A stretch of DNA of 64,000 bases from Paenibacillus tyrphae (GCF_024158745.1 NZ_JAMZAW010000006.1:62001-126000), one strand, 5' to 3'; counted from the stretch's first letter, positions 52,764-61,414 are shown. Made by a program: numbers and translations. Notes: generated by a model from the sequence alone, not told the origin.

Positions 52764-54192
52764 TCGCCGCCTCGCCCTCCTTCCCCCGGGGAATCCGGAT
52801 CGTCACCGTCGTTCCTTCTCCCGGTTTGCTTTCTATGTCCACCAGATCGCTACGCCCGAAAAACAGCTGCAGCCGCTTGAATACGTTGCGTGTTCCGAGC
52901 CCGGTGGATTCCTTTTTTGCCGCGCCTTGTTCGGGTCTTGCTAAGTTGTTGTTCTCAAGTCTCAGCAAGGCTTGCCGGACTTCCTCGCTCATGCCGCAGC
53001 CGTTGTCCGAGACGGTCAGACGCACGTGCTCCTGCTCCCGCCGGACCGTCAGGCGGATCACGGCGCCATGCTCCATCCGTTCGATGCCGTGCACGAACGC
53101 ATTCTCCACGATCGGCTGAAGCGTCAGCGCCGGGACGGGCTCCTGCAACGCGGACTCGTCGATGTCCGTCTCGAACCGGAACCGGTCTCGGAAGCGGGCC
53201 TGCTGGATCGTCACGTACTCCCGGACGTTCTCCAGCTCTTCCCGCAGCGTCACCGGCCGGTCCAGCTTGCGCAAATTGTAGCGCAGCAGGTTCGACATCG
53301 ATACGATCAGGTCGCTTGTCCGCTCCGCGCCTTCCAGCAGTGCCAGCTTGGAAAGCGCATTGAGCGTATTGAACAGAAAGTGGGGATGGATCTGGCTTTG
53401 CAGCGCCTGAAGCTCCAGCTCCTTCACCAGCCGGCCCATCTCCAGCCGTTCTTTATCTTTCTCGATCAGCAGCTTGAGATCGGCCAGCATCCGTTGGAAG
53501 GCATCGGACAAAATGCCCAGTTCATCCTCCGATTGCAGCGGCGGAGGCTCAGGATTCAGATTTCCCCGGGAAATTTGCCCGGCCATCTCGACCAGCCGGT
53601 TGACCGGTCCGGTAACGCTGCGGGAAATCCAGACCGCGACCACGACGCTGAGCAGCGTATTGACGACGAATACGGCTGCGGCCAGCCGGTTCATGCGGTC
53701 GTTTTCCGCCTGGATTTGCTTGTAGACCGGCTGATACGAGCTCAGCTCCAGATCGACGAGTTGCTGCTCTTCCTCGCGGATAAAGCGGGTCGTGGTCTCC
53801 GCTTCCTCGTAACGGGCCGGGGCGGCGCCGGGCAGAGCGGCGAGCGCCTGCTCCATCTGCGTATCAAGCAGATGGAGGTAGCCGGTTAGCTCCGACGTAT
53901 GGGGAGACGCGCCGTTTTGCCCGCCAAGAGCAGCCCGCAGCTCCAGCAGCTTGGCCCGCTCCCGGTCGAGCTCCGCTTTCCGGTCTTCCCCCGGATTCAG
54001 CAAATACGCATAGAGCGTCTTGAGATGGTCCTCCGCCGCCTGGGCGGACTGCTTGTACAGCAGAATCCGGTTCATCATCAGATCATAGCTTTGCTGCACG
54101 ACTTTTCCGCTCTGAAATAAAAAGAACGTGACCGAGTTGACGAGCAGCACGAGCAGAGGAATAAACAGCAGCAGCTTTGTGCGGATCGTCAT
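52738..54192 (-). CDS. Sensor histidine kinase (YesM/LytS type)
   Basis: A 484-residue membrane kinase: helix at about 8-24, extracytoplasmic helical domain to about 170, second helix (AAAVFVVNTLLSVVVAVWIS), HAMP (VTGPVNRLVEMAGQISRGNL), His_kinase with the His in LQSQIHPHFLFNTLNAL, and HATPase with PIVENAFVHGIERM, DNGCGMS and GLGTRNVFKRL. Its start overlaps the stop of the binding-protein gene (ATGA), indicating tight coupling. The external partner is probably that binding protein. Confidence 0.92.
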   Translation of the reverse strand: MTIRTKLLLFIPLLVLLVNSVTFFLFQSGKVVQQSYDLMMNRILLYKQSAQAAEDHLKTLYAYLLNPGEDRKAELDRERAKLLELRAALGGQNGASPHTSELTGYLHLLDTQMEQALAALPGAAPARYEEAETTTRFIREEEQQLVDLELSSYQPVYKQIQAENDRMNRLAAAVFVVNTLLSVVVAVWISRSVTGPVNRLVEMAGQISRGNLNPEPPPLQSEDELGILSDAFQRMLADLKLLIEKDKERLEMGRLVKELELQALQSQIHPHFLFNTLNALSKLALLEGAERTSDLIVSMSNLLRYNLRKLDRPVTLREELENVREYVTIQQARFRDRFRFETDIDESALQEPVPALTLQPIVENAFVHGIERMEHGAVIRLTVRREQEHVRLTVSDNGCGMSEEVRQALLRLENNNLARPEQGAAKKESTGLGTRNVFKRLQLFFGRSDLVDIESKPGEGTTVTIRIPRGKEGEAANVPADDRR

Positions 54193-55166
54193 GGGCAGCT
54201 TCCCCCGATCCCAAAGGCGCTGCGGTCGAGCACAGACGTATCGGTATAGTGCTGCGGCTGCGGCGTTTTTCCTTGAAAATAATCGTGCAGCAGCGCAACG
54301 GCATCGTAGCCCATTTGCCGCGGCTGCTGGACGATCGTAGCGGCAAGCCTACATTGCCGGAGGCCTTCCGTCGTTTCCGGCAGGTCGTCGAACGCAAAAA
54401 TGCGCAGCCCCTGCGGCCGGACGCGCCCCGCGGCTTCCAGCATGCCCGGGCCGTCCAAGGCGCTGAATCCGGCCAGATAGCCGATCTGCGGGTACCCGCT
54501 CAGCATGGCTGCCGCTTGTTCGGCCGCTTGCAGGCGCGAAATGTTCGACGAGCGGACCTCGGCGATCTCCAGCTTCGGATAACGGCCGATTACCGACCGG
54601 AAGCCTTCGAGCCGCAGCCGTTGGTTGGGCGCTTCGCTGCCGATCAGGACGCCGATGGTTCCCGAAACCTGCGCCACAAGCTCGCCCATCCGTTTTCCGG
54701 CTTCGGTATTGTCCGTGCCGACATAAGCCAACCGCCGACTTTCCGGCTCGTCCGTATCGACGGCGATCACGGGAATGCCGCGCTCGGCCGCTTTGTCGAT
54801 CAGTCCCCGGTACTGCGGGTCGCCGATGCCCTGAAGCAGAATCGCATCGGCTTTGGCCGCGATCGCTTTTTCCAGCAGCCTGGACTGTTCGGCCGGGTTG
54901 ATGCGGAACGGTCCGGTATAGTCCAGCTCCATGCCGTACTGCCGGGCCGCCTCGCGCGCGCCCTGCTCGATGGACCGCCAATATGGATTATCCAGCTCCT
55001 GAGGGATGAGGACGATATGGCGGGGGCGGTCTCCGTCCTGGGGACCGGACTCCAGCGGCCGGACCAGTTCCCTTATGCGCAGCGTAGAGAATACAAATTG
55101 CAGCAGCAAGCAGGCAAAGACAGTAAAGAGGAGAAGAAGTCCCAGGTTCCATTTTCGGTTTGACAT
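54189..55166 (-). CDS. Membrane-anchored sugar-binding protein (sensor partner, XylFII-like)
   Basis: A 325-residue periplasmic-binding-protein fold (Peripla_BP_4): IVLIPQELDNPYWRSIEQGA, ADAILLQGIGD, GIPVIAVDTDEPESRRLAYV and GTDNTEAGKRM. The N-terminal helix (LGLLLLFTVFACLLLQFVFS) lacks a lipobox, so it stays as a membrane anchor. No ABC transporter genes are present: the protein appears to serve sensing, handing the sugar signal to the overlapping kinase, as XylFII does for LytS. ATG 55166 is preceded by AAAGGAG. Confidence 0.9.
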   Translation of the reverse strand: MSNRKWNLGLLLLFTVFACLLLQFVFSTLRIRELVRPLESGPQDGDRPRHIVLIPQELDNPYWRSIEQGAREAARQYGMELDYTGPFRINPAEQSRLLEKAIAAKADAILLQGIGDPQYRGLIDKAAERGIPVIAVDTDEPESRRLAYVGTDNTEAGKRMGELVAQVSGTIGVLIGSEAPNQRLRLEGFRSVIGRYPKLEIAEVRSSNISRLQAAEQAAAMLSGYPQIGYLAGFSALDGPGMLEAAGRVRPQGLRIFAFDDLPETTEGLRQCRLAATIVQQPRQMGYDAVALLHDYFQGKTPQPQHYTDTSVLDRSAFGIGGSCP

Positions 55167-55203
55167 GCGGACGCTCCTTTATTCCGCGATAAAATATAGG
55201 CTC

Positions 55204-55232
55204 ATTATACGTGACGGCTTCCCGGGAGTAAA
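55204..55232 (-). promoter_or_regulatory. Promoter of the sugar-sensing operon
   Basis: On the minus strand TTTACT (55232-55227) and TATAAT (55209-55204) with a 17-base spacer, 38 bases before the binding-protein start. Confidence 0.6.
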
Positions 55233-55452
55233 CGTAGGACTACCCGGAATTTGCAAGCCCGGTCATTCCCGACGGTTCGTCAAGCTTGCTCCTAGTATTC
55301 CCTGACAAGCCAACATTCGCTAGCGAAAAATGTTGAAACAAAAAGTTCAAAAATAGTTCTTAATGTTCTACCATTTTTAACCATTTTGGGCTAAATTTAA
55401 AGTACAACTTGTAAGATGGTGGAGCAGCTCTTCGAAAGGAGGAGGCTGTTAA

Positions 55453-55539
55453 ATGGATTTATTTCAGGCTCTTTCTGTTCTCTTCGCGTTCGGAATGTTT
55501 ATAATTACATTGTTGGGTTATATTGAAAAGAGGAAATAA
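55453..55539 (+). CDS. Putative holin-like toxin (28-residue membrane peptide)
   Basis: A very strong GAAAGGAGGAGG box 7 bases before ATG 55453 opens a 28-codon ORF. The peptide is one hydrophobic helix (LFQALSVLFAFGMFIITLLG) ending in Tyr-Ile-Glu-Lys-Arg-Lys. Start, size, helix and basic tail match the Hol_Tox class of small peptides related to type I toxins such as TxpA. A strong terminator lies 70 bases downstream. A type I antitoxin would be an overlapping antisense RNA; I cannot prove one from sequence. The remaining intergenic sequence (55233-55440) shows nothing further. Confidence 0.7.
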   Translation: MDLFQALSVLFAFGMFIITLLGYIEKRK

Positions 55540-55608
55540 TCCGCTTGGTTCTTGTTTTGGTGTGAAACCATACTGACTGAGAAACATCCGCCAATTACAA
55601 GTTGATTA

Positions 55609-55642
55609 ATGAGTTGGATCATTCGATCTGACTCATCTTTTT
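55609..55642 (+). terminator. Terminator after the toxin-like gene
   Basis: ATGAGTTGGATC (55609-55620) pairs with GATCTGACTCAT (55625-55636) over 12 positions (two G-T), four-base loop, then CTTTTT. Confidence 0.85.
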
Positions 55643-55695
55643 GAGAAAAGATATAAATTCTTGGTCGAATAGGCTTCGGTAAGAAGCTTTTTTCA

Positions 55696-55738
55696 TTGCA
55701 ATTTATATGACTATAAACTATTATTTAGTCATATAAAT
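55696..55738 (+). promoter_or_regulatory. Promoter and TetR operator of the esterase operon
   Basis: TTGCAA (55696-55701) and TATTAT (55719-55724) with a 17-base spacer. ATTTATATGACT (55701-55712) and AGTCATATAAAT (55727-55738) form an exact 12-bp inverted repeat covering spacer, -10 and start, a good site for the TetR protein encoded at 56994. Confidence 0.7.
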
Positions 55739-55759
55739 TGGATAAGAGGCGAAGTCACC

Positions 55760-56992
55760 ATGATACAATCAAAAGAGAAAGCCGCCTTCGTCGGCGGAAC
55801 GGTTAAGCGGGGCTTCGAGGGTGTAAAAGAGGCATTTGTCCGCAATTTCGAGCGGCTTGGGGAAACCGGCGCCGCCTGCGCCGTCTATTGGAGAGGCGAG
55901 AAGGTGGTCGACCTGTGGGGCGGATACGCGGACCCGGCACAACGGGTTCCGTGGGAGGAGCATACGCTGGTTCCCGTGTTTTCCAGCACGAAAGGATTCG
56001 CGGCGCTGTGCGCGGCTGTGGCTCATTCACGGGGCTGGTTCGGTTACGACGACCCGGTGGTGGGGTATTGGCCGGAATTCGGGAAGCACGGGAAGGAGCG
56101 GATCACGATCCGGCAGCTGCTGTCCCACCAGGCCGGCTTGTGCGCGCTGGACGGGCTGGAGCTTCGCCGGTACGCCGATTTGGATACGGCGAACGTCGCA
56201 GGCCGGCTGGCGGAGATGAAGCCGGAATGGGAGCCGGGCTCGGCGCACGGCTATCATACGTGGACGATCGGCTGGTTTATCGGCGAGCTGCTGAGGCGGA
56301 CCGATCCGCGGGGGCGAAGCCTCGGGCGGCTGCTGCAGGAGGAAATCTGCGCGCCGCTGCAAGCGGAATTTTACATCGGATTGCCGGACGAGGTGCCGGA
56401 TTCGAGACTCGCCAAGGTGCGGGGAATTGATAGTCCCGTGGACTTATTGTTTCATCTTCATGAAATCCCGATGGCGCTGTTCGCCGGATTTTTAAATCCG
56501 AGATCGCTTACCTCCCGGAGCATGGTAGACCGCAAACGGCTGGTGGCCAATGCGAACTTCAACGACCGGGATATGCTGTCGATCGAGTTCCCGTCAGGCA
56601 ACGGAATCGGCGAGGCCCGGGCTATGGCGCGGATTTACGGCGAATTCGCCACGGGCGGCGAGAAGCTCGGGCTGGCTCCGACAACGATGCAGGAGCTGTG
56701 CCGGCCTGCGGAGCCGCCTGCCTCCGGCTGGTTCGACCGGGTGAACCGGGTCGACCTCGGTTACTCGCTCGGGCTGTGGAAGCCGATCCCTAAACGCATG
56801 TTCGGCAGCAGCCTGCATGCGTTCGGGCACCCCGGGGCCGGAGGCTCGTTTTGCTTCGCGGATCCCGATCTTGGGATTGGATACGCCTATGTTTTGAACC
56901 GGATCGGCGGCTACATGGACCGTAATCCGCGGGAGAATGCCGTGCGCCGCGCGGTATACGACTGTCTGAAATTAAGCGGGGAGGAACAATAA
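55760..56992 (+). CDS. Serine hydrolase of the beta-lactamase/esterase EstB family
   Basis: A 410-residue cytosolic enzyme with the class C beta-lactamase fold: nucleophile motif Ser-x-x-Lys in FSSTKGFAALCA (about residue 76), Tyr in HGYHTWTIGW and the third motif HPGAGGSF. EstB-type members are esterases of unknown natural substrate. No signal peptide argues against wall or antibiotic targets outside the cell. First gene of a three-gene operon under TetR control. Confidence 0.88.
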   Translation: MIQSKEKAAFVGGTVKRGFEGVKEAFVRNFERLGETGAACAVYWRGEKVVDLWGGYADPAQRVPWEEHTLVPVFSSTKGFAALCAAVAHSRGWFGYDDPVVGYWPEFGKHGKERITIRQLLSHQAGLCALDGLELRRYADLDTANVAGRLAEMKPEWEPGSAHGYHTWTIGWFIGELLRRTDPRGRSLGRLLQEEICAPLQAEFYIGLPDEVPDSRLAKVRGIDSPVDLLFHLHEIPMALFAGFLNPRSLTSRSMVDRKRLVANANFNDRDMLSIEFPSGNGIGEARAMARIYGEFATGGEKLGLAPTTMQELCRPAEPPASGWFDRVNRVDLGYSLGLWKPIPKRMFGSSLHAFGHPGAGGSFCFADPDLGIGYAYVLNRIGGYMDRNPRENAVRRAVYDCLKLSGEEQ

Positions 56993-56993
56993 G

Positions 56994-57614
56994 ATGCCGA
57001 AATTTCGCAAAGAGGAAAAAGAAGCGATCCGTGAATGCTTGTTGTCCAAAGGAAAGGAGCTGTTCGTCCAGTACGGCTTGAAGAAGACAAGCCTGGACGA
57101 TATCGTGGCCGCTTGCGGCATCGCGAAAGGCTCGTTCTACAGCTTTTTTGCCACCAAGGAGGAATTGTACTTCGAGATCGCCAAGCGGGAGGAAAGCTTC
57201 AAAGACCGGTTGCTGGCGGACATGCTGTCCTCGGAGCTTCCGCCTAAAGTCCTGCTCCACGAGCTGTTCCGGACAAGCTTCGAGACGATCGATGCGAATC
57301 CTTTTCTGCAGCGGGTATTCCGGCAGGACGAATGGGAGCAGCTTGTCCGGAAGCTGCCGCAGGAAACGCTGCAGCAGCATGCGGAGGAGGATACCCGCGC
57401 CGCGCAGCAGCTCTTCGAGAAATGGCAGGGCCAAGGGGCCATGCTTCCGCTGGAACACGAGGTCGTGACCGGGCTGCTTCGGGCGGTCGTCTTCGTCTCG
57501 CTGCATAAAGCCGAGCTCGGAGACGTCTACGAGCGGGTAGTGGAGCTGCTGATCCGTTTTGTCGTCAACGGATTGACGGCTTCGGATGCCGATGGAACGA
57601 GAGAAGGCCAATGA
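56994..57614 (+). CDS. TetR-family regulator of the esterase operon
   Basis: A 206-residue protein: HTH in DDIVAACGIAKGSFYSFFAT, helical ligand domain after about residue 60. It is encoded directly after the esterase gene (1-base gap) and overlaps the alpha/beta-hydrolase gene by 4 bases, so it is in the operon it probably represses via the 55701-55738 inverted repeat. Ligand unknown. Confidence 0.88.
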   Translation: MPKFRKEEKEAIRECLLSKGKELFVQYGLKKTSLDDIVAACGIAKGSFYSFFATKEELYFEIAKREESFKDRLLADMLSSELPPKVLLHELFRTSFETIDANPFLQRVFRQDEWEQLVRKLPQETLQQHAEEDTRAAQQLFEKWQGQGAMLPLEHEVVTGLLRAVVFVSLHKAELGDVYERVVELLIRFVVNGLTASDADGTREGQ

Positions 57615-58474
57615 ACCGACGTGTGGACGTCTGCCGGTTCGAAGACCTGCCCTTGGAATACTCCGTTGCAGGAGAGGGCGAGCCGATTCTTGTGATGCAC
57701 GGCGGGCATTCCAACTGTTACGAGGAGTTCGGCTATGAGTCCTTGATCCGTCAGGGGTACTGCCTGATTACCCCGTCCCGCGCGGGGTACGGCGGCACCT
57801 CCAAAGAGCTCGGGTCGAGCTTGACCCGGGCCTGCCGGGCATACAATCACTTGCTGGACCAGCTGCAGCTTGGCAGAGTGCATTTGCTGGCCGTCTCGGC
57901 CGGGGGCCCGAGCGGCATCCGCTTCGCTTCGTTGTACCCGGACCGTATCCGCTCGCTCACGCTGCAATGCGCGGTGACGAAGGCTTGGTTGACTCCGCAG
58001 GACAAGGAGTACCGCCTATCGCGGCTGCTGTTCCGCCCTCCTGCGGAAAAGGCGGTATGGAAGCTGCTCGGCCGCTTGAACGACCGGTTTCCGCGTTTCC
58101 TTTTCAGGCAGATGGCGCCCTCGTTCAGCACCCTGTCCCGGAGCGAAATCGTCGCCAAGACCGGCGAGGGGGATTGGGAAGCGTTCCGCCGGATGAACAA
58201 TCGGCAGCGGTCGGGCGACGGCTTTTTTATCGATTTGTCCCAGACCGGGGACATCGTCCCGTCGGAGCTTGAACAGGTGCGATGTCCGGCCCTTGTACTG
58301 CACAGCAAAAACGACCGTCTCGTCCCGTTGGAGCACGCATTTCACGCGCATCGCCATCTTCCGCAATCGGAGCTTCGTCTGTTGGATACGTGGGGCCATT
58401 TGATTTGGCTCGGGAAGGGCGCGGAGGAGACAGATGAGGCGATGCTGGCCTTTTTGCGTGGAAATCGGATATAG
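57611..58474 (+). CDS. Alpha/beta-fold hydrolase
   Basis: A 287-residue hydrolase: oxyanion region VMHGGHSNCYEEFG, nucleophile elbow LAVSAGGPSGI (Ser), acid Asp in HSKNDRLVPLEHA and His in WGHLIWLGKG. It starts on the ATGA overlap with the TetR gene. With the esterase it may form a small ester-detoxification or lipid-turnover unit; substrate unknown. Confidence 0.88.
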   Translation: MNRRVDVCRFEDLPLEYSVAGEGEPILVMHGGHSNCYEEFGYESLIRQGYCLITPSRAGYGGTSKELGSSLTRACRAYNHLLDQLQLGRVHLLAVSAGGPSGIRFASLYPDRIRSLTLQCAVTKAWLTPQDKEYRLSRLLFRPPAEKAVWKLLGRLNDRFPRFLFRQMAPSFSTLSRSEIVAKTGEGDWEAFRRMNNRQRSGDGFFIDLSQTGDIVPSELEQVRCPALVLHSKNDRLVPLEHAFHAHRHLPQSELRLLDTWGHLIWLGKGAEETDEAMLAFLRGNRI

Positions 58475-58544
58475 GCGGGGGCCGTGCTTGCTTAAGCAAC
58501 CATTTGCGCGACTTTGCGTCTAATGGTTAAAAGGAGGAGATTCC

Positions 58545-60053
58545 ATGAACTGGAAAAAGCCTTTGGCTTGGTTGGCGCTTTGCTCGTTACTGCTTCTTTG
58601 TTTCCCCGCGGCGACCCAAGCGGCTGCCGGAGGCAAGAAAGTGCGGCTTCCCGATTTTCCCGTGCTCATCAACGGACAAACGCTGGATAATTCGAAGCTG
58701 AAATACCCTTTTTTCGTATATAAGGACATTACTTATTTGCCGCTCACCTGGGAATATACCCGGGCGCTCGCCATCGCTCTGTCCTTCGATCAGGAGAAGG
58801 GGCTGCAGCTCGGCATGGGGGGAGGGCAATTAAGCGGAGGCTTTATCGGATGGAAAAAGGAGGCGTTCCGCCCCGACTTGTCCGGGTCCAATCCGCGGAA
58901 TCGCGCATATACGGCGACTATGCCCGATTTCCCGGTGACGATAGGCAACAGCTATATCGATAACGGGAGCGAGCCCTATCCTTTGCTCGAATGGAACGAC
59001 GTCACTTATTTGCCATTGACTTGGAAATACGCTCACGATGCGCTGGGGCTGGAGCTGATTTGGGACGATACCAAGGGACTGAACGTCATCGGCGGACAGC
59101 AGCAGGTGCTCGGGGAGATTTACTATGACGATGCGGATTACTTGTATGTGTACCCCGAGCTTGTTACGGAACCGGGCCGAGTCGGCCTGAAAGTAAAAAA
59201 GTCGTTGGAAGAGACGCCGGTATGGATGACCGAAGAGGAAACGGAGGAGCTGCGAAAGCGCGTCGAAGAGCTGCAGGGGAAGATGGCGGGCGAACCGGCT
59301 TCTTTGGAGACGAAGGATGATGGTCTGTATTATCAAGGGCTGCGGCTGATGACTAAGGAGCAGATGACGGTAAGTCCGGGAGAAGCGGGTATGGCGTATA
59401 TCAGGGAACTGAAGGGGGCGCGTTTTGAGCTGCCTTCCGGTATAACGTTGGTGTCCGTTGAAAAAATCACGGCTTACAACATTGGACGTTCATTATATGA
59501 ATATCGTACGTTCCTCATTCTTGGAAAAGAGGTATCGGAAATCATGGAGCTGCAGCAACCTCTGGATCGGATCATTGCAAATGACGACGGGAGCTTCTGG
59601 CTGGTATCAAATGGAATGCCTACGCATGGTCGGATTATGACCGGCACCCGACGGATCGCGCTGCTGGACGCCAAGGGCAACGTCCGTCTGGCAAATGAGG
59701 CGCTGAATGAATCGGACATTGTGGTGCCCGGCGTAGGGTTGAAAGATCCGTTAACGGATGATGGAAAGCTTCTTATTTACCGCAGCGGCAAAAGCAATGA
59801 CGGGAAATTTACGCCCCGGGATACGCAAGGGTATTATTGGTTGGATACCGGCTTCAACGTCTCCAAAGCGGATGCTCTGGATGCGCTGGCCAAGGAAGAG
59901 AGTTCTCCTGACCGTCCGAGCCTGTATAAGGGGGTCTACATGGGGAGCGACCGCAAATTTTACCTCCTGCGCACAAAGAACAATACGATATTCAACTACT
60001 CGGATAACAAAACGGGCAGATGGTATGATTATGAGTTCCTCGCCACGCAATAA
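58545..60053 (+). CDS. Secreted stalk-domain protein (copper amine oxidase N-like repeats)
   Basis: A 502-residue exported protein with signal peptide (PLAWLALCSLLLLCFPAATQ-AAA). Two stalk-type repeats follow: FPVLINGQTLDN...DITYLPLTWEY (about 35-100) and FPVTIGNSYIDN...DVTYLPLTWKY (about 125-190), each with the ITYLPL pattern of the copper-amine-oxidase N-terminal domain common in Paenibacillaceae. The C-terminal 300 residues have no recognised enzyme motif. AAAGGAGGAG precedes the ATG. Probably cell-surface associated; function unknown. Confidence 0.82.
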   Translation: MNWKKPLAWLALCSLLLLCFPAATQAAAGGKKVRLPDFPVLINGQTLDNSKLKYPFFVYKDITYLPLTWEYTRALAIALSFDQEKGLQLGMGGGQLSGGFIGWKKEAFRPDLSGSNPRNRAYTATMPDFPVTIGNSYIDNGSEPYPLLEWNDVTYLPLTWKYAHDALGLELIWDDTKGLNVIGGQQQVLGEIYYDDADYLYVYPELVTEPGRVGLKVKKSLEETPVWMTEEETEELRKRVEELQGKMAGEPASLETKDDGLYYQGLRLMTKEQMTVSPGEAGMAYIRELKGARFELPSGITLVSVEKITAYNIGRSLYEYRTFLILGKEVSEIMELQQPLDRIIANDDGSFWLVSNGMPTHGRIMTGTRRIALLDAKGNVRLANEALNESDIVVPGVGLKDPLTDDGKLLIYRSGKSNDGKFTPRDTQGYYWLDTGFNVSKADALDALAKEESSPDRPSLYKGVYMGSDRKFYLLRTKNNTIFNYSDNKTGRWYDYEFLATQ

Positions 60054-60056
60054 AGG

Positions 60057-60090
60057 AACGGCTCTCGGAAAACGAGAGCCGTTTGCTTTT
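60057..60090 (+). terminator. Terminator after the stalk-domain gene
   Basis: AACGGCTCTCG pairs with CGAGAGCCGTT around GAAAA, followed by TGCTTTT. Confidence 0.88.
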
Positions 60091-60096
60091 ATGGCT

Positions 60097-60141
60097 ATGT
60101 GTGGCAGATATTTTCCCCTTAACCCGGATCAAACGAGACGA
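60097..60141 (+). pseudogene. 5' stub of an SRAP (YedK/HMCES-like) gene
   Basis: ATG 60097 encodes Met-Cys-Gly-Arg-Tyr-Phe-x-Leu-Asn-Pro-Asp, the invariant start of SOS-response-associated peptidases whose Cys2 crosslinks abasic sites. Similarity ends after about 15 codons. The rest of the roughly 220-residue protein is absent, and the prophage-type genes begin soon after. Confidence 0.55.
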
Positions 60142-60249
60142 TCCCCTTTTGACTTGCCAAGCTTATGCTACAACCATTTGTTATTGTCGGACAGTGGGAA
60201 ACTCAAGCTTAGGGGAGCGAGGGCTACGAGAAAGAGAGGGCGTGTACGA

Positions 60250-60681
60250 TTAATACTTCGTTTGTATTAAGCATTTCAGGATGGAGGAAGAAAATACGGC
60301 TTTCATCCCGTACCGTCTATCGATATTTGCCTTCAGGAAGACTTCATCCTGACCTTTATCGTAAAAATGGTGGGCTACGGAGTAAGTGATCGTAGAGTCT
60401 TTTATTTCATCAGAGAGGCTGCTGTTGATCACAGCGTAGTGTGTATCATACAGAGAAACGTAATACCCGTATATAGTATCGGGCATCGGTTGAAAATCGA
60501 TCTTAAGACCCAAATGCCCGGCCAGTTCGGACGGAGTGCTGGAATGAAATTGTTGAGTCAAGGCATACGCTTGATCTTGGATGTGACGATGTTCGATCTT
60601 CAATTTGGCCTGTCTGTTCAGAAATTGCAGCGATGAGTAATTGTTAATTGAAACATCTGCCAGGCGACGACTCACGATCAT
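60250..60681 (-). CDS. Degenerate ImmA/IrrE-type phage protein (XkdA-like)
   Basis: A 143-residue protein. INSSLSDEIKDSTITYSVAH and GQDEVFLKANID align with the metalloprotease core of ImmA/IrrE/XkdA proteins, but the zinc motif HExxH is reduced to AHHFYDKG, so the catalytic Glu and second His are missing. Active ImmA proteins cleave phage repressors; this one is probably inactive or a binding-only derivative. ATG 60681 follows GGAGG by 8 bases. It lies downstream of the repressor gene, as xkdA follows xre in PBSX. Confidence 0.7.
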   Translation of the reverse strand: MIVSRRLADVSINNYSSLQFLNRQAKLKIEHRHIQDQAYALTQQFHSSTPSELAGHLGLKIDFQPMPDTIYGYYVSLYDTHYAVINSSLSDEIKDSTITYSVAHHFYDKGQDEVFLKANIDRRYGMKAVFSSSILKCLIQTKY

Positions 60682-60781
60682 ATAATCAACCTCCATCATT
60701 TACCGAAAACAGGTCCGATTTAATAAGTTTTAAAACTTAGAAGCACGACAACTGTTTTAAATCAATCAGGATGTTTTCCAG

Positions 60782-61150
60782 TTATTTTTTTGTAATATAT
60801 AGTTCTTTTGCTTTAAGTATAACATTAATTAAAGATAATTCTAGTAAATTTTTCTCAGTCTCTGTCAGCTCTACTCCGCGGAACATCACCTTCTTTTGGG
60901 CCAAAATGCTCTCTAGATCTACTTCGTTGGAACTATTCGTCGTCACCGGCTCTTTCCCCGTAAGGATCCAATCCAGGGAAACCTCATATAAATCTGCCAA
61001 AATACGCAAGGTATTAATGTCCGGCTCGCTGCCTCCATTTTCATAGCGGCTTAAGGTCTTGTTGTTAATTCCGGTCCGTTCGGACACGTCTTTTTGCTTA
61101 AAGTTTATTCGTTCCCTTGCATAGCGCAGTCGTTCAGAAACCGTAGACAT
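60782..61150 (-). CDS. XRE-family phage-type repressor
   Basis: A 122-residue repressor: HTH_3 at residues 5-62 (SERLRYARERINFKQKDVSE, TGINNKTLSRYENGGSEPD), short C-terminal acidic-helical tail without a LexA-type peptidase. ATG 61150 follows GGGAGG; upstream in-frame codons lack a ribosome site. Divergent from the plus-strand genes and next to three TCTCA/TGAGA operators, it should hold the prophage promoter shut. Confidence 0.88.
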   Translation of the reverse strand: MSTVSERLRYARERINFKQKDVSERTGINNKTLSRYENGGSEPDINTLRILADLYEVSLDWILTGKEPVTTNSSNEVDLESILAQKKVMFRGVELTETEKNLLELSLINVILKAKELYITKK

Positions 61151-61414
61151 AAAGGAATCCTCCCACTTATCAAAAAAGTAATAGTTCAGGCTGCCGTCTG
61201 GCTTAATTCTCAGGTTTCGAGGTTGACTTAAAAGGTGCATGGCTTAGGTCGCTGCGGGGAAGACGGCATGTAAGCTTTTTCGTTTTTTCACATCGAAATG
61301 GACTTGTGATTTGCAGGAACGCTTCTCAGTATACTAGAGGCGCTTTAGGCGTTCAAAGTTCAAATGACTTCGCTACCGGAATATCTCCTTATGGAAATAA
61401 CTATAGCATAGCGG

